A DNA stretch of 64,000 nt from IDS-8 sp964607425 (GCA_964607425.1 CAZSKQ010000005.1:15626-79625); one strand, 5' to 3'; counted from the stretch's first letter, positions 1 to 8,336 are shown. Made by a program: numbers and translations. The notes: generated by a model not told the origin, from the sequence alone.

Positions 1-2
1 CC

Positions 3-752
3 GCGGGGGTGCCGCCGGCGCTTACGGTGCCGCTGACCACCCGCGGTCCGCGTGCCGAGCTCGCTCTCGTGCTGCGGGAAGGCGGCAGTCCGGCCGTGGT
101 CGAGCTGGTGCGCGAGAGCGGCACGCGCGAGCCGCTGTCGGTACTGATTGAAGAGGTCGGATTCAGCGGTAATCGATCGCCCCTGACCAGTGGCCGCTAC
201 CGGATCTCCGAATCCGTGGTGCATTTCGACGCGGGACAGACCACGGCACAGCTTACGATTTCGATGTCCTCCGACGACCTGCGCGAGGCGGACCGCCAGG
301 CCACCCTGCTGCTGCGCAATGCCGAGAACTCCAGCTCGCGCCTCGCGTTTGTGAGCCTCACGCTGGAGGACGACGACCAGCGTGCTTTCGAGGTCGACCT
401 GCCGCCGGACACGCTGGGCTTCGCCGAGCAAACCGTCTACGTCAGCGAACGTAGCCCGGCGGTGCAGATTGACGTACTGCGCTTCAATCCCGGCGACACC
501 GAGCTCGAAGCGCGTTACACGATCGTCGGCGGCAGCGCCACCGAGGGCGAGGATTATTTCGTCCCGGGAGCGATGGGGCTTGTATTCGGGCCGGGACAGC
601 GCTCCGCGCGCCTGTTGATACCGATCGTCCAGGACGCGCAGGTGGAGGGGGAGGAAACGTTCACGCTCGAGCTGACGACGCCGCCTACCGGACCGTTGCC
701 GAACGTGCACCGCCAGGTCACCGTGATCATCGGCGACGACGACGCATCCTGA
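3..752 (+). CDS. Calx-beta domain protein, C-terminal part (5' cut by window edge)
   Basis: The frame is open at the left edge, so this is the 3' end of a longer gene; a GTG at 9 lies in frame but is probably internal. About 248 residues are visible. Two acidic beta-sandwich repeats read as Calx-beta units: one ends around residue 118 in LEDDDQ, and the other carries the typical ATEGEDYF, a VFGPGQ turn and EGEETFTLEL near residues 178-230. Calx-beta repeats usually occur in large secreted or surface adhesion proteins and bind calcium; here the function is only inferred from the fold. The protein ends shortly after the last repeat, with no sorting tail and no GlyGly-CTERM, so a rhombosortase link is not supported. 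Confidence 0.75.
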   Translation, partial: AGVPPALTVPLTTRGPRAELALVLREGGSPAVVELVRESGTREPLSVLIEEVGFSGNRSPLTSGRYRISESVVHFDAGQTTAQLTISMSSDDLREADRQATLLLRNAENSSSRLAFVSLTLEDDDQRAFEVDLPPDTLGFAEQTVYVSERSPAVQIDVLRFNPGDTELEARYTIVGGSATEGEDYFVPGAMGLVFGPGQRSARLLIPIVQDAQVEGEETFTLELTTPPTGPLPNVHRQVTVIIGDDDAS

Positions 753-794
753 TCGAACCAACGATTTCGTGAATAGCCGGGATTAAAACCAACG

Positions 795-3443
795 GTGAGG
801 GAAGCCGAATTTACCGACAGCGCGGAGCTCGGCGCTGATACGCGCATCGCGCGCTCGCAATGGGTCGTAATGAAATTCGGCGGCAGCAGCGTGTCCGCCG
901 CCGACGACTGGCACACCATCGCGGAGCTGGTGCAAAACCGCCTGGATGCGGGCTTGCGCCCCGTCATTGTGCATTCCGCGCTGCAGGGTGTCTCGAATGC
1001 GTTGCATGCGCTGTTCGAGGCGGCGGCGGAACGCGATCCCGAACCGGCGCTCGCGGACATCCGGGACCGGCATTACCGGCTGGCCGCGGACCTCGGCGTG
1101 GACGGCCCGGCGTTGCTGCAGTCCGATCTCGACAGGTTGGCCGCGCTCGCCTCGCAGCTGCGCGCGACGGCGGAGGCGGGGGCGCCGGCCAGGGCGGAGG
1201 TGATGGCCTTCGGTGAACTCATGGCAACGCGCGTCGGGGCTGCGTTCCTGAACCGCGCCGGCATCGCGACCGCATGGCAGGATGCGCGCGAGATTCTCAC
1301 CGGCGAGGACCGCGCGAACCGCTCGGCCGCGCAGAACCGGCTCTCCGCCATTTGCGGGTTTGCACCCGACCCGTTGCTGGCGCGGGCATTCGAGGCACAC
1401 GGCAAAGTCGTCCTGACGCAGGGTTTCATCGCGACCGATCCGCGCGGCGGGACGGTGCTGCTCGGGCGCGGCGGCTCCGACACCTCCGCCGCCTGTTTCG
1501 CGGCCAAGCTGCAGGCGCGTCGCATGGAAATGTGGAGCGACGTACCGGGCCTGTACACGGCGGACCCGAGGCTGGTTCCTTCCGCCCGCCTGTTGGTGGA
1601 ACTGCACTACGAAGAGGCCCAGGAGCTCGCCTCCATGGGCAGCAAGATGCTGCATCCGCGATGCCTGTCGCCGTTACGTGCGATGAGCATCCCGCTGTTC
1701 GTTCGCTGCACCCGCGCACCGCACATCAGCGGCACGGTGGTTGCGGCCGCCACCCGCGAGACCGAACCGCAGGTCAAGGGCATTTCCATGCGCTCCGGAA
1801 CGGTGCTCATCTCCATGGCCGGTTCGGTCATGTGGCACGAGGTCGGCTTTCTCGCGGAAGCCTTTGCCTGCTTCCGCCGTCATGGCGTATCGATCGGGCT
1901 GGTGTCGACATCGGAGACTACCGTGACGGTGTCGATCGATACGGTCGACGAGATGTTCTCCGAAGGCGTGCGGCGTGCTTTGCTGCGCGATCTCGAGAAG
2001 CTGTGCCGCGTGAGCCTGATTCCGGACTGCGCCGTCGTCAGCCTGATCGGCCGTCGCATTCGCACCATCCTCCCGCGACTGGCACCGGCGCTCGAAGTTT
2101 TCGAGGAGGAAAGAATCCATCTCGTGTCGCAGGCGTCGAACGATCTCAACTTTAGTTTCGTCATCGACCAGGAGGAAGCTCCGCGGCTGGTCACCAAGCT
2201 GCACGCATCCATGATCCGGCAGGCGGATGGCGGTTCTGCTTTCGGCCCGAGTTGGGAGGAACTGTTCGGCGCGCCTGCCGCGGCGGCAGAGCGGCCCGCA
2301 CCGTGGTGGCAGAAGGAACGCGAACGGCTGCTGCGGATCGGTGCCGAGCGCGGCTTTGCCTACGTGTACGACCTGGAGACCGTGCAGGCCGCGGCGCGCG
2401 CCCTGCTCGATATGCGGTCGGTGGACCGCGTGCTGTACGCCATGAAGGCGAATTTCAATCCCGCGATCCTGCGCGCGCTGGCGCGGCTTGGCGTCGACTT
2501 CGATTGCGTCTCCCCCGGTGAAGTGCGCCACTTGCAGAGCACGGTGCCTGAGGTCGGCGCGGAGCGCATCCTGTTCACGCCGAATTTCGCGCCGCGCCAC
2601 GAATACGCCTGGGCATTGGCCGAAGGCTTGCGCGTCACGCTCGACAACCTGCACCCTTTGCGGGAATGGCCGGAACTGTTCGAAGGCAAGCAGCTGTTCG
2701 TCAGGCTCGACCCCGGGCAGGGACGCGGCCACCATGAACATGTGAAAACGGCGGGCGTGCATTCGAAGTTCGGCATCCCCCGCTTTGAAATCGAAGAGCT
2801 GGCGCGGCTGGTCGAGCGGGCGGGGGCGGAGGTGGTCGGTATTCACGCGCACAGTGGCAGCGGTATCCTCGATCCGGACAACTGGGGTGCCGTGGCGCAG
2901 GAACTTGCCGCCGCGGCAGACGCCTTCCCGCAAGCGGAGGTGCTGGACCTCGGCGGCGGGCTGGGTGTCCCGGAGCGGCCGGGCGATCGCGTTTTCGACG
3001 TCGCGCAGCTCGATGACCTCCTGTCCGGCATCCGCGAGACTTTCCCGCGATATCGGCTGTGGCTGGAGCCCGGCCGCTTTCTCGTGGCGCAGGCGGGCGT
3101 GCTGCTTGCCTGCGTGACGCAGATCAAGGGCAAGGGCGATATGCACTACGTGGGGGTGAGCACCGGCATGAATTCGCTGATCCGCCCGGCACTCTATGGC
3201 GCCTATCACGAAATCGTGAACCTTACGCGGCTGCACGAACCGGCAACCGAAAAGGTGACGGTGGTGGGCCCTGTCTGCGAGAGCGGCGATCGGCTGGGCA
3301 GTGACCGCCTGCTGCCGAAATCGAGAGAAGGCGATGTGATGCTCATCGCGAACGCCGGTGCGTACGGTTACGTAATGGGATCGCGCTACAACCTCCGCGA
3401 CATCGCACCAGAGGTCGTGCTGGAGCCGGATTTGAACTCCTGA
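795..3443 (+). CDS. lysA: Bifunctional aspartate kinase / diaminopimelate decarboxylase
   Basis: This 882-residue fusion joins the first and last enzymes of lysine synthesis. The N-terminal half is aspartokinase (ATP + aspartate to aspartyl phosphate): KFGGSSV at residues 27-33, then a GRGGSDTSA substrate loop and a probable ACT regulatory region around 310-470. The C-terminal half is the PLP-dependent diaminopimelate decarboxylase: Lys551 in YAMKANFNP, the HAHSGSG phosphate loop, EPGRFLV, GPVCESGD with the catalytic Cys, and the NAGAYGYVMGSRYN end. Such fusions are known from Xanthomonas and Xylella. The GTG at 795 gives the full frame; an ATG at 870 would start directly at the kinase core and is a credible alternative. 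The gene stands alone, 42 nt after the Calx-beta gene, and is followed by the metB leader. The lysA symbol follows usage for these fusions; the kinase half corresponds to lysC. Confidence 0.93.
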   Translation: MREAEFTDSAELGADTRIARSQWVVMKFGGSSVSAADDWHTIAELVQNRLDAGLRPVIVHSALQGVSNALHALFEAAAERDPEPALADIRDRHYRLAADLGVDGPALLQSDLDRLAALASQLRATAEAGAPARAEVMAFGELMATRVGAAFLNRAGIATAWQDAREILTGEDRANRSAAQNRLSAICGFAPDPLLARAFEAHGKVVLTQGFIATDPRGGTVLLGRGGSDTSAACFAAKLQARRMEMWSDVPGLYTADPRLVPSARLLVELHYEEAQELASMGSKMLHPRCLSPLRAMSIPLFVRCTRAPHISGTVVAAATRETEPQVKGISMRSGTVLISMAGSVMWHEVGFLAEAFACFRRHGVSIGLVSTSETTVTVSIDTVDEMFSEGVRRALLRDLEKLCRVSLIPDCAVVSLIGRRIRTILPRLAPALEVFEEERIHLVSQASNDLNFSFVIDQEEAPRLVTKLHASMIRQADGGSAFGPSWEELFGAPAAAAERPAPWWQKERERLLRIGAERGFAYVYDLETVQAAARALLDMRSVDRVLYAMKANFNPAILRALARLGVDFDCVSPGEVRHLQSTVPEVGAERILFTPNFAPRHEYAWALAEGLRVTLDNLHPLREWPELFEGKQLFVRLDPGQGRGHHEHVKTAGVHSKFGIPRFEIEELARLVERAGAEVVGIHAHSGSGILDPDNWGAVAQELAAAADAFPQAEVLDLGGGLGVPERPGDRVFDVAQLDDLLSGIRETFPRYRLWLEPGRFLVAQAGVLLACVTQIKGKGDMHYVGVSTGMNSLIRPALYGAYHEIVNLTRLHEPATEKVTVVGPVCESGDRLGSDRLLPKSREGDVMLIANAGAYGYVMGSRYNLRDIAPEVVLEPDLNS

Positions 3444-3484
3444 TCGTTTTGGCGCGGCGGCAAAGCCGCAAAAAGGCGTTGTGC

Positions 3485-3514
3485 TTGACGGCTGCACGAA
3501 CGGCCATCTACACT
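3485..3514 (+). promoter_or_regulatory. Probable sigma-70 promoter of metB-metX
   Basis: TTGACG at 3485-3490 and TACACT at 3509-3514 are separated by 18 bases. A start about seven bases downstream falls at the first base of the SAM riboswitch P1 helix (3523), which supports the assignment. No other gene-like content is seen in 3444-3522 apart from a small GCGGC-AAA-GCCGC hairpin after the lysA stop. Confidence 0.6.
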
Positions 3515-3522
3515 GCACACCG

Positions 3523-3636
3523 ACTCATCGAGACCGGCTGAGGGAAAGGCCCTTGGACGCCGGGGCAACCTTCGGGCTTAACCACCCCGAAAAGGTGCCA
3601 ACTCCTGCGGTGCGCACGACGCACTGAGAGATGAGT
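3523..3636 (+). promoter_or_regulatory. SAM-I (S-box) riboswitch aptamer
   Basis: The element shows the S-box layout. P1 is a perfect 7-bp helix, ACTCATC (3523-3529) with GATGAGT (3630-3636). Inside it are GAGACCGGCTGAGGGA, the GGGGCAACC segment, AAGGTGCCAACTCCTGC and the final GAGA before the P1 3' strand, all conserved positions of this family. It binds S-adenosylmethionine and represses methionine synthesis. It stands before metB and metX, as expected. No U-tract terminator follows, so control is probably at translation (see the 3695-3752 hairpin). Confidence 0.93.
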
Positions 3637-3694
3637 GTCGGGCAATTTCGTTCGCGGTGCGAACGGAAAGCGGGCTCGACACGCCTCCCGGCGA

Positions 3695-3752
3695 TCTCCG
3701 GGGGTTCCGATGAGCAAGTTGGCTGGACCCTCGATCGGAACTGAAACGGAGA
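3695..3752 (+). promoter_or_regulatory. Shine-Dalgarno sequestering hairpin, expression platform of the SAM riboswitch
   Basis: TCTCCG (3695-3700) is the exact complement of CGGAGA (3747-3752), which holds the metB ribosome-binding site. Inside this, GTTCCGAT (3704-3711) pairs perfectly with ATCGGAAC (3734-3741). Two rival pairings exist: CTCCCGG/CCGGGGG around 3685-3704, and CTCATCG of the aptamer P1 5' strand (3524-3530) with CGATGAG at 3708-3714. The last one links aptamer state to ribosome access. A separate 7-bp hairpin CGTTCGC-GGT-GCGAACG lies at 3649-3665. Confidence 0.65.
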
Positions 3753-3757
3753 CGCAC

Positions 3758-4966
3758 ATGACCACTTCCCTGCATCCCACGCAGCATCCTTCGACACGCG
3801 CGGTGCGCGCGGCGCTCGAAACGGACGCACAATTCGGCGCGGTGGTGCCCCCTTTGCATCTCTCGTCAAACCACACCTTCCTCGGCTTCGGCAGGAAACG
3901 GGAGTATGACTATTGCCGCAGCGGCAACCCCACCCGGGACGCGCTGGCGGAAGCGTTGACGGCCCTCGAAGGCGGCGCCGCGAGCGTCGTGACCTCTTCG
4001 GGCATGGCCGCGCTGACCCTGCTCGCGCAACTGCTGGAACCTGGCGACCTGCTGGTGGCGCCGCACGACTGTTACGGCGGTACATACCGTTTGTTTCGCC
4101 ACCTTGCGCTGAAAGGGCATTTCCACGTCGAGTTCGTCGATCAGTCCGATGAAGACGCTTTGCGCCTCGTCTGTGCACGCCGGCCGAAGCTGATCCTCGT
4201 CGAGACGCCATCGAATCCGCTGCTACGCATCGTTGACATCAGCGCGGTGGCGCGGCGCGCAAAAAGCTGCGGCGCCTTGCTCGCGGTCGACAACACCTTC
4301 CTTTCTCCGGTATTGCAGCAGCCGATTGCGCTCGGCGCCGACCTGGTCGTGCATTCGACCACCAAGTACCTGAACGGCCACAGCGACGTCGTAGGCGGGG
4401 CGCTGGTTGCCGCGGACGGCGAGGTAGCCGAAAAGCTGTCGTGGTGGGCGAACTGCCTCGGCCTCACCGGCGCCCCGTTCGACAGCTGGCTGACGCTGCG
4501 CGGCGTCCGTACCCTGCACGCGCGCATGCGCACCCACGAGGAAAATGCGTCGCTGATCGCCCGTGCGCTGACGACGCATCCGGCGGTCAGGCGGGTGTAC
4601 TACCCGGGCCTCGAATCGCATCCCGGTCATGCCCTGGCATGCCGCCAGCAGCAAGGATTCGGAGGCATGGTGAGTTTCGAGCTGCGCGGCAACGAGCGCG
4701 CCGTGCGCACCTTCGTCGAGCGCTTGCGCCTGTTCTCGCTCGCCGAATCGCTGGGCGGAGTCGAGAGCCTCGTCTGCCATCCGCCGACGATGACGCACGC
4801 GGCAATGGACCCGGCGGCACTGGAGTGTGCGGGGGTTGGCCAGAATCTTCTTCGGTTATCCATCGGCATCGAGAGCGGGGAGGACCTGTTGGTCGACTTG
4901 CAGGGCGCACTGGCGGCAGCTTCAGGTTTCGCCGGCGAGCGGCCGCTGGCCGCGGCGGGTTGCTGA
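3758..4966 (+). CDS. metB: Cystathionine gamma-synthase / O-acylhomoserine sulfhydrylase family, PLP enzyme
   Basis: This 402-residue enzyme of the Cys/Met metabolism PLP family probably condenses an activated homoserine with cysteine (or sulfide). Visible signatures are YCRSGNPTRDALAEALTALEGG near the N-terminus, SSGMAAL, the PLP lysine in HSTTKYLNGHSDVVGG (Lys203), and the C-terminal ESLGGVESLVCHPPTMTHA. The ATG at 3758 is chosen because the CGGAGA ribosome site lies six bases upstream and the family starts there; the frame also extends upstream into the riboswitch, which is not coding. metX follows two bases after the stop. Expression is under the SAM riboswitch. Sequence alone cannot decide between transsulfuration (MetB) and direct sulfhydrylation (MetZ/MetY). 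Confidence 0.88.
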   Translation: MTTSLHPTQHPSTRAVRAALETDAQFGAVVPPLHLSSNHTFLGFGRKREYDYCRSGNPTRDALAEALTALEGGAASVVTSSGMAALTLLAQLLEPGDLLVAPHDCYGGTYRLFRHLALKGHFHVEFVDQSDEDALRLVCARRPKLILVETPSNPLLRIVDISAVARRAKSCGALLAVDNTFLSPVLQQPIALGADLVVHSTTKYLNGHSDVVGGALVAADGEVAEKLSWWANCLGLTGAPFDSWLTLRGVRTLHARMRTHEENASLIARALTTHPAVRRVYYPGLESHPGHALACRQQQGFGGMVSFELRGNERAVRTFVERLRLFSLAESLGGVESLVCHPPTMTHAAMDPAALECAGVGQNLLRLSIGIESGEDLLVDLQGALAAASGFAGERPLAAAGC

Positions 4967-4968
4967 GC

Positions 4969-6150
4969 GTGCCGACCCTGAGTGCTGCAACAGCGCACAT
5001 TGCGACCGCAAAGCGCCAGGCGCCGGAATACCTCCTGCAACACGTATCGCCTGATACGCATTATTTCGAGGTGCCGGGGCGCGTGTGCCTGGAGTCAGGC
5101 AGCTGCCTCGACGAGGTTGTCATCGCCTACCGGACCTGGGGCAATCCGCGTAACGCCAACAAGAGCGCGGTGCTCGTCTGCCATGCGCTCACCGGTTCGG
5201 CCGATGTGGATGCGTGGTGGCCCGGCATGATCGGGCCCGGCAAAGTCTTCGACCCGGACCGCGACTACATTATCTGCAGCAACATCCTCGGCGGCTGTTA
5301 CGGCACGACCGGCCCCGCTTCGCTGCGGCCGGGCAGTCGCGAACGATATCGCGCTGCCTTTCCGCAGGTGAGCGTGCGGGACATGGTCAACGTGCAGCGG
5401 CTCCTGCTCGATTACCTCGGCGTGGAGCGGCTGTCGCTGGTCACCGGACCGTCCCTCGGCGGCATGCAGGCGCTCGAATGGGCGCTGATGTATCCGGACC
5501 GCGTGCAGGGCATCGTGCCGATTGGTGTCGGCGGGCGGCACTCGGCATGGTGCGTGGCCATGAGCGAGGCGCAGCGCGCGGCGATCTACGCGGATGCCAA
5601 CTGGCGCGACGGCGAGTATGACGATGCCGCGCCGCCCGAAAAGGGGCTCGCGGCCGCACGGATGATGGCAATCGTCGGTTACCGGAGTTGGCAAGGCTTC
5701 GAGCGCCGTTTCGGCCGCCAGCGCCGCGACAACGGCGAACTGGAAGTGCAGTCGTACCTGCGCTACCAGGGTGAGAAGATCAACCGGCGTTTCGACGCGG
5801 CAACGTATGTGCGCCTGACACAGGCGATGAACGGCCACGACCTCGCGCGCGGCCGCGGCGATTTCGCGACGGCTGTCGCCGGCATCCGGCAGCCGGCGCT
5901 CGTCGTGTCGATCGCATCGGACATTCTTTATCCGCCGCACGAGCAGGAGGCGCTCGTACGGCATTTACCGAATGCGCAATACGAGGTGCTCGAATCCGCG
6001 GAGGGACACGACGGGTTCCTGATCGAAACGGAGAAGCTGGCTGCCCGGATCGCGGCGTTCCGGCACGGGCTCAGGAAGCAGTCGCCGCGACCGCCGGAGG
6101 CGCGTCAAGACCTTCCAGCCAACCGTCGATATCCTGCGTCTCGCCCCTGA
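4969..6150 (+). CDS. metX: Homoserine O-acyltransferase (MetX family)
   Basis: An alpha/beta hydrolase of 393 residues that activates homoserine with an acyl-CoA to feed MetB. The nucleophile elbow is GPSLGGMQALEW with Ser162; the acid and base lie in SDILYPPHEQ and AEGHDGF near the C-terminus. The oxyanion region CHALTGSADV is present. The GTG start at 4969 is two bases after the metB stop, so the pair is translationally coupled. MetX-family members use acetyl- or succinyl-CoA, and some acylate serine; this is not resolved here. The last ~25 residues are Arg/Pro-rich and run 80 bases into the 3' end of ilvE on the other strand, so the tail is probably non-catalytic. Confidence 0.88.
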   Translation: MPTLSAATAHIATAKRQAPEYLLQHVSPDTHYFEVPGRVCLESGSCLDEVVIAYRTWGNPRNANKSAVLVCHALTGSADVDAWWPGMIGPGKVFDPDRDYIICSNILGGCYGTTGPASLRPGSRERYRAAFPQVSVRDMVNVQRLLLDYLGVERLSLVTGPSLGGMQALEWALMYPDRVQGIVPIGVGGRHSAWCVAMSEAQRAAIYADANWRDGEYDDAAPPEKGLAAARMMAIVGYRSWQGFERRFGRQRRDNGELEVQSYLRYQGEKINRRFDAATYVRLTQAMNGHDLARGRGDFATAVAGIRQPALVVSIASDILYPPHEQEALVRHLPNAQYEVLESAEGHDGFLIETEKLAARIAAFRHGLRKQSPRPPEARQDLPANRRYPASRP

Positions 6151-7030
6151 ACAGGCCGAAGAAGGCCTCCTGCAGTTGCCGGGTGACGGGACCGCGGCTG
6201 CCGTTGCCCACCGGAATACGATCCACGGAACGCACGGGCGTGATCTCGGCGGCCGTACCGGTGAAGAAGACTTCATCCGCGAGGTAGAGCATCTCGCGCG
6301 GGATCGCCTGCTCGGTGACCGGCAGGCCAAGCCGGCCGGCGAGCTTCATGATCGTATCGCGGGTGATGCCGGTAAGGATCGAGGCCGTGGACGGCGGCGT
6401 CAGGAGCTTGCCGTCGAGTACGAGGAACACGTTCTCGCCGGCGCCCTCGCTGACCGTCCCGTCCGTCGACAAGGCAATGCCTTCGGCAAAACCCAGCCGC
6501 TTTGCTTCGGTGCTGATGAGCTGGCTGGAGAGGTAGTTGCCGCCGGCCTTGGCAAGGGCAGGGACAGTATTGGGCGCGACCCGCTGCCAGCTCGAGACGC
6601 AGACGTCGACGCCTTGCTCCAGTGCCGTCTCGCCCAGGTAGGCACCCCATTCCCAGGCGCCCACGACGACGTCCACAGGATGCTCCGGCTGCGGTGCGAG
6701 ACCGAGGGCGCCATAGCCGCGCAGCGCGAGCGGGCGTATGTACGCACCGTTCACGAGGTCGTTATCGGCCACGACCTGCTTGCACACGGCAACGAGCTCA
6801 TGGAGCTCGTAACCCAGCGGCATGCGATAGATCGCCGCCGAGTTGACGAAACGGCGCATGTGATCGGTAAGCCGGAATATTTTCGATCCGTCGGGGGTTG
6901 GATAGCTGCGAATGCCTTCGAAGACGGAGGAGCCGTAGTGCAGCGCGTGCGCCATGACGTGCACTGTCGCCTGCTCCCACGGAATCATGCGACCGTTCAT
7001 CCAGAGTTTTTTCGCGCCTTTATAGTCCAT
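6071..7030 (-). CDS. ilvE: Branched-chain amino acid aminotransferase
   Basis: A 319-residue fold-type IV PLP enzyme that makes Ile, Leu and Val from their 2-oxo acids with glutamate. The PLP lysine is Lys161 in KAGGNYLSS. Also visible are HYGSSVFEGIR near residue 31, GYGALGL, EGAGENVFLV and the SILTGITRDT loop. The start ATG at 7030 (MDYKGAKKLWMNG) is preferred over the longer frame to 7078 because family members begin here. It lies 73 bases downstream of ilvC on the same strand, so ilvC-ilvE is probably one operon. The 3' end overlaps metX tail-to-tail by 80 bases. Confidence 0.92.
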   Translation of the reverse strand: MDYKGAKKLWMNGRMIPWEQATVHVMAHALHYGSSVFEGIRSYPTPDGSKIFRLTDHMRRFVNSAAIYRMPLGYELHELVAVCKQVVADNDLVNGAYIRPLALRGYGALGLAPQPEHPVDVVVGAWEWGAYLGETALEQGVDVCVSSWQRVAPNTVPALAKAGGNYLSSQLISTEAKRLGFAEGIALSTDGTVSEGAGENVFLVLDGKLLTPPSTASILTGITRDTIMKLAGRLGLPVTEQAIPREMLYLADEVFFTGTAAEITPVRSVDRIPVGNGSRGPVTRQLQEAFFGLFRGETQDIDGWLEGLDAPPAVAATAS

Positions 7031-7103
7031 TGTATTGTTCCGGGTCCCTCCAACGGGCCGATAGCTTAGCAAGCGCACCCGGCTTTCGCACCTGCACGGC
7101 CGC

Positions 7104-8090
7104 TCAATTCACGAGCCAGGGCATGCGACGGCGCAAGCGCCGGCCGACTTCTTCGATAGGGTGGTCCAGGTCGGCTTTTACCAGCCGGCGATACTTCGGT
7201 TCGCCGGCCTCGTGCTCGGCGATCCATTCGCGGGCAAAGGTACCCTCGCGAATCTCGGCGAGCACCTGCCGCATTTGCTCCCGCGCCTGCGTGCCGACGA
7301 CGCGCGGGCCGCGTGTCACGTCGCCGTAGGCGGCGGTGCCGCTGATCACGTCGTGCATCTTTTTCAGGCCGCCCTCGTGCAGCAGGTCCGCGATCAGCTT
7401 CAGTTCGTGCATGCATTCGTAGTAAGCGACTTCCGGCTGGTAGCCGGCCTCTACCAGCGTCTCGAACGCGGCGACGATGAGCTCCGTGGCGCCGCCGCAG
7501 AGGACGGCCTGCTCGCCGAAAAGGTCGGTCTCCGTTTCCTCGGCGAACGTGGTCTCCCCGACGCCCGCGCGTGTGCCGCCGATGCCGTCCGCAAACGCGA
7601 GGGCGACCTGCAAGGCGCGGCCGGTGCTGTCGTGGTCGATGGCAACGAGGCACGGCACGCCGTGGCCGTCGACGAACTGCCGCCGCACGAGGTCGCCCGC
7701 GCCTTTGGGCGCGATAAGTACCACGTCCAGGTCCGGTCGCGGCTCGATGCGCCGGTAATGAATGTTGAAACCGTGTGCGAACAGGAGGGCGGCCCCCGGT
7801 GCCAGCGCCGGCTCGATCTCCCTGTACAGCGCGGGGTGGGTCATGTCCGGGGTGAGAAACGCGACCAGCGCCGCACCCGCGGCAGCTTCCCGCGGCTCGC
7901 CTACCGCGAGGCCGTCCGCCTGTGCCCGCTGCCGGTTCGGGCTGCCGGGGCGCAAGCCCACCACCACGTCATGGCCGCTGTCCCTGAGGTTCAGGGCCTG
8001 CGCACGGCCCTGGCTGCCGTAACCGAGGACCGCGATACGCTTACCTGCGAGACAACCGCGATCAACCTCTGACTGTTCGTACATGCGCAT
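7104..8090 (-). CDS. ilvC: Ketol-acid reductoisomerase (NADP), class I
   Basis: A 328-residue enzyme of valine/isoleucine synthesis that isomerises and reduces 2-acetolactate or 2-aceto-2-hydroxybutyrate. The Rossmann motif is GYGSQGRAQALNLRDSG, then FAHGFNIHY, APKGAGDLVRR, and the metal/catalytic block ETETDLFGEQAVLCGG, YECMHELKLI and SGTAAYGD, holding the usual Asp, three Glu and Ser. Length fits the short class I form. The start at 8090 has AGGAG eight bases upstream; an in-frame ATG two codons later (8084) is equally possible. A terminator-like hairpin lies in its leader at 8126-8160. The frame stays open far upstream on this strand, but that stretch is the shadow of the acyl-CoA dehydrogenase. 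Confidence 0.93.
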   Translation of the reverse strand: MRMYEQSEVDRGCLAGKRIAVLGYGSQGRAQALNLRDSGHDVVVGLRPGSPNRQRAQADGLAVGEPREAAAGAALVAFLTPDMTHPALYREIEPALAPGAALLFAHGFNIHYRRIEPRPDLDVVLIAPKGAGDLVRRQFVDGHGVPCLVAIDHDSTGRALQVALAFADGIGGTRAGVGETTFAEETETDLFGEQAVLCGGATELIVAAFETLVEAGYQPEVAYYECMHELKLIADLLHEGGLKKMHDVISGTAAYGDVTRGPRVVGTQAREQMRQVLAEIREGTFAREWIAEHEAGEPKYRRLVKADLDHPIEEVGRRLRRRMPWLVN

Positions 8091-8125
8091 GGGTCTGCTC
8101 CTGTTCCTGGATTTCTCGCGCCTCG

Positions 8126-8160
8126 AAAAAAAAGCCCGCGCACCTGGCGGGTGCGGGGCA
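8126..8160 (-). terminator. Intrinsic terminator-like hairpin in the ilvC leader (possible attenuator)
   Basis: Read on the minus strand, GCCCCGCACC and GGTGCGCGGGC (8159 down to 8134) form a GC-rich stem with a CGCCA loop and one bulge, followed at once by eight T (8133-8126). It lies between the candidate promoter and ilvC, with only about 36 bases to the ilvC start. No leader peptide rich in Ile/Leu/Val codons was found, so the control mechanism is unknown. Confidence 0.65.
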
Positions 8161-8166
8161 GGTGCG

Positions 8167-8195
8167 ATCATGGGCGATGGCGCTTTTAGTGTCAA
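8167..8195 (-). promoter_or_regulatory. Candidate ilvC promoter
   Basis: On the minus strand there is a perfect -35 TTGACA (8195-8190), a 17-base spacer and a weak -10 CATGAT (8172-8167). A start from it would fall right at the terminator hairpin, so an additional upstream start in the AT-rich stretch 8190-8260 is possible. Confidence 0.4.
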
Positions 8196-8221
8196 CTTAG
8201 CATATTCAATAGCTTGTAGTG

Positions 8222-8227
8222 TATAAT
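8222..8227 (+). promoter_or_regulatory. Consensus -10 hexamer facing the acyl-CoA dehydrogenase gene
   Basis: TATAAT in an AT-rich island (8180-8260) between divergent ilvC and the acyl-CoA dehydrogenase at 8337. The best -35 partner is TTAGCA at 8197-8202 with a long 19-base spacer, so the promoter call is tentative. The leader to the start codon would be about 100 bases. Confidence 0.4.
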
Positions 8228-8336
8228 TATGGTGTTTTATCAGATATGGGCCCGGAGGAACGAGGGGCGCTGGTTGGCCCCGCGGCGGCGGACTATGCTG
8301 GTTTTGGCAAGCGGCAGCGCCGCATGAAGGGGAGCC

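Noticed and set aside
1674..3518. Minus-strand open frame of 614 codons opposite lysA
   Set aside because: Shadow of the GC-rich lysA gene: no family motif, no ribosome site, and the plus-strand product is unambiguous.
8190..8260. Leader peptide with Ile/Leu codons before ilvC
   Set aside because: The best frame has several Ile/Leu codons but no standard start codon; the ATG present gives only Met-Leu-Ser.
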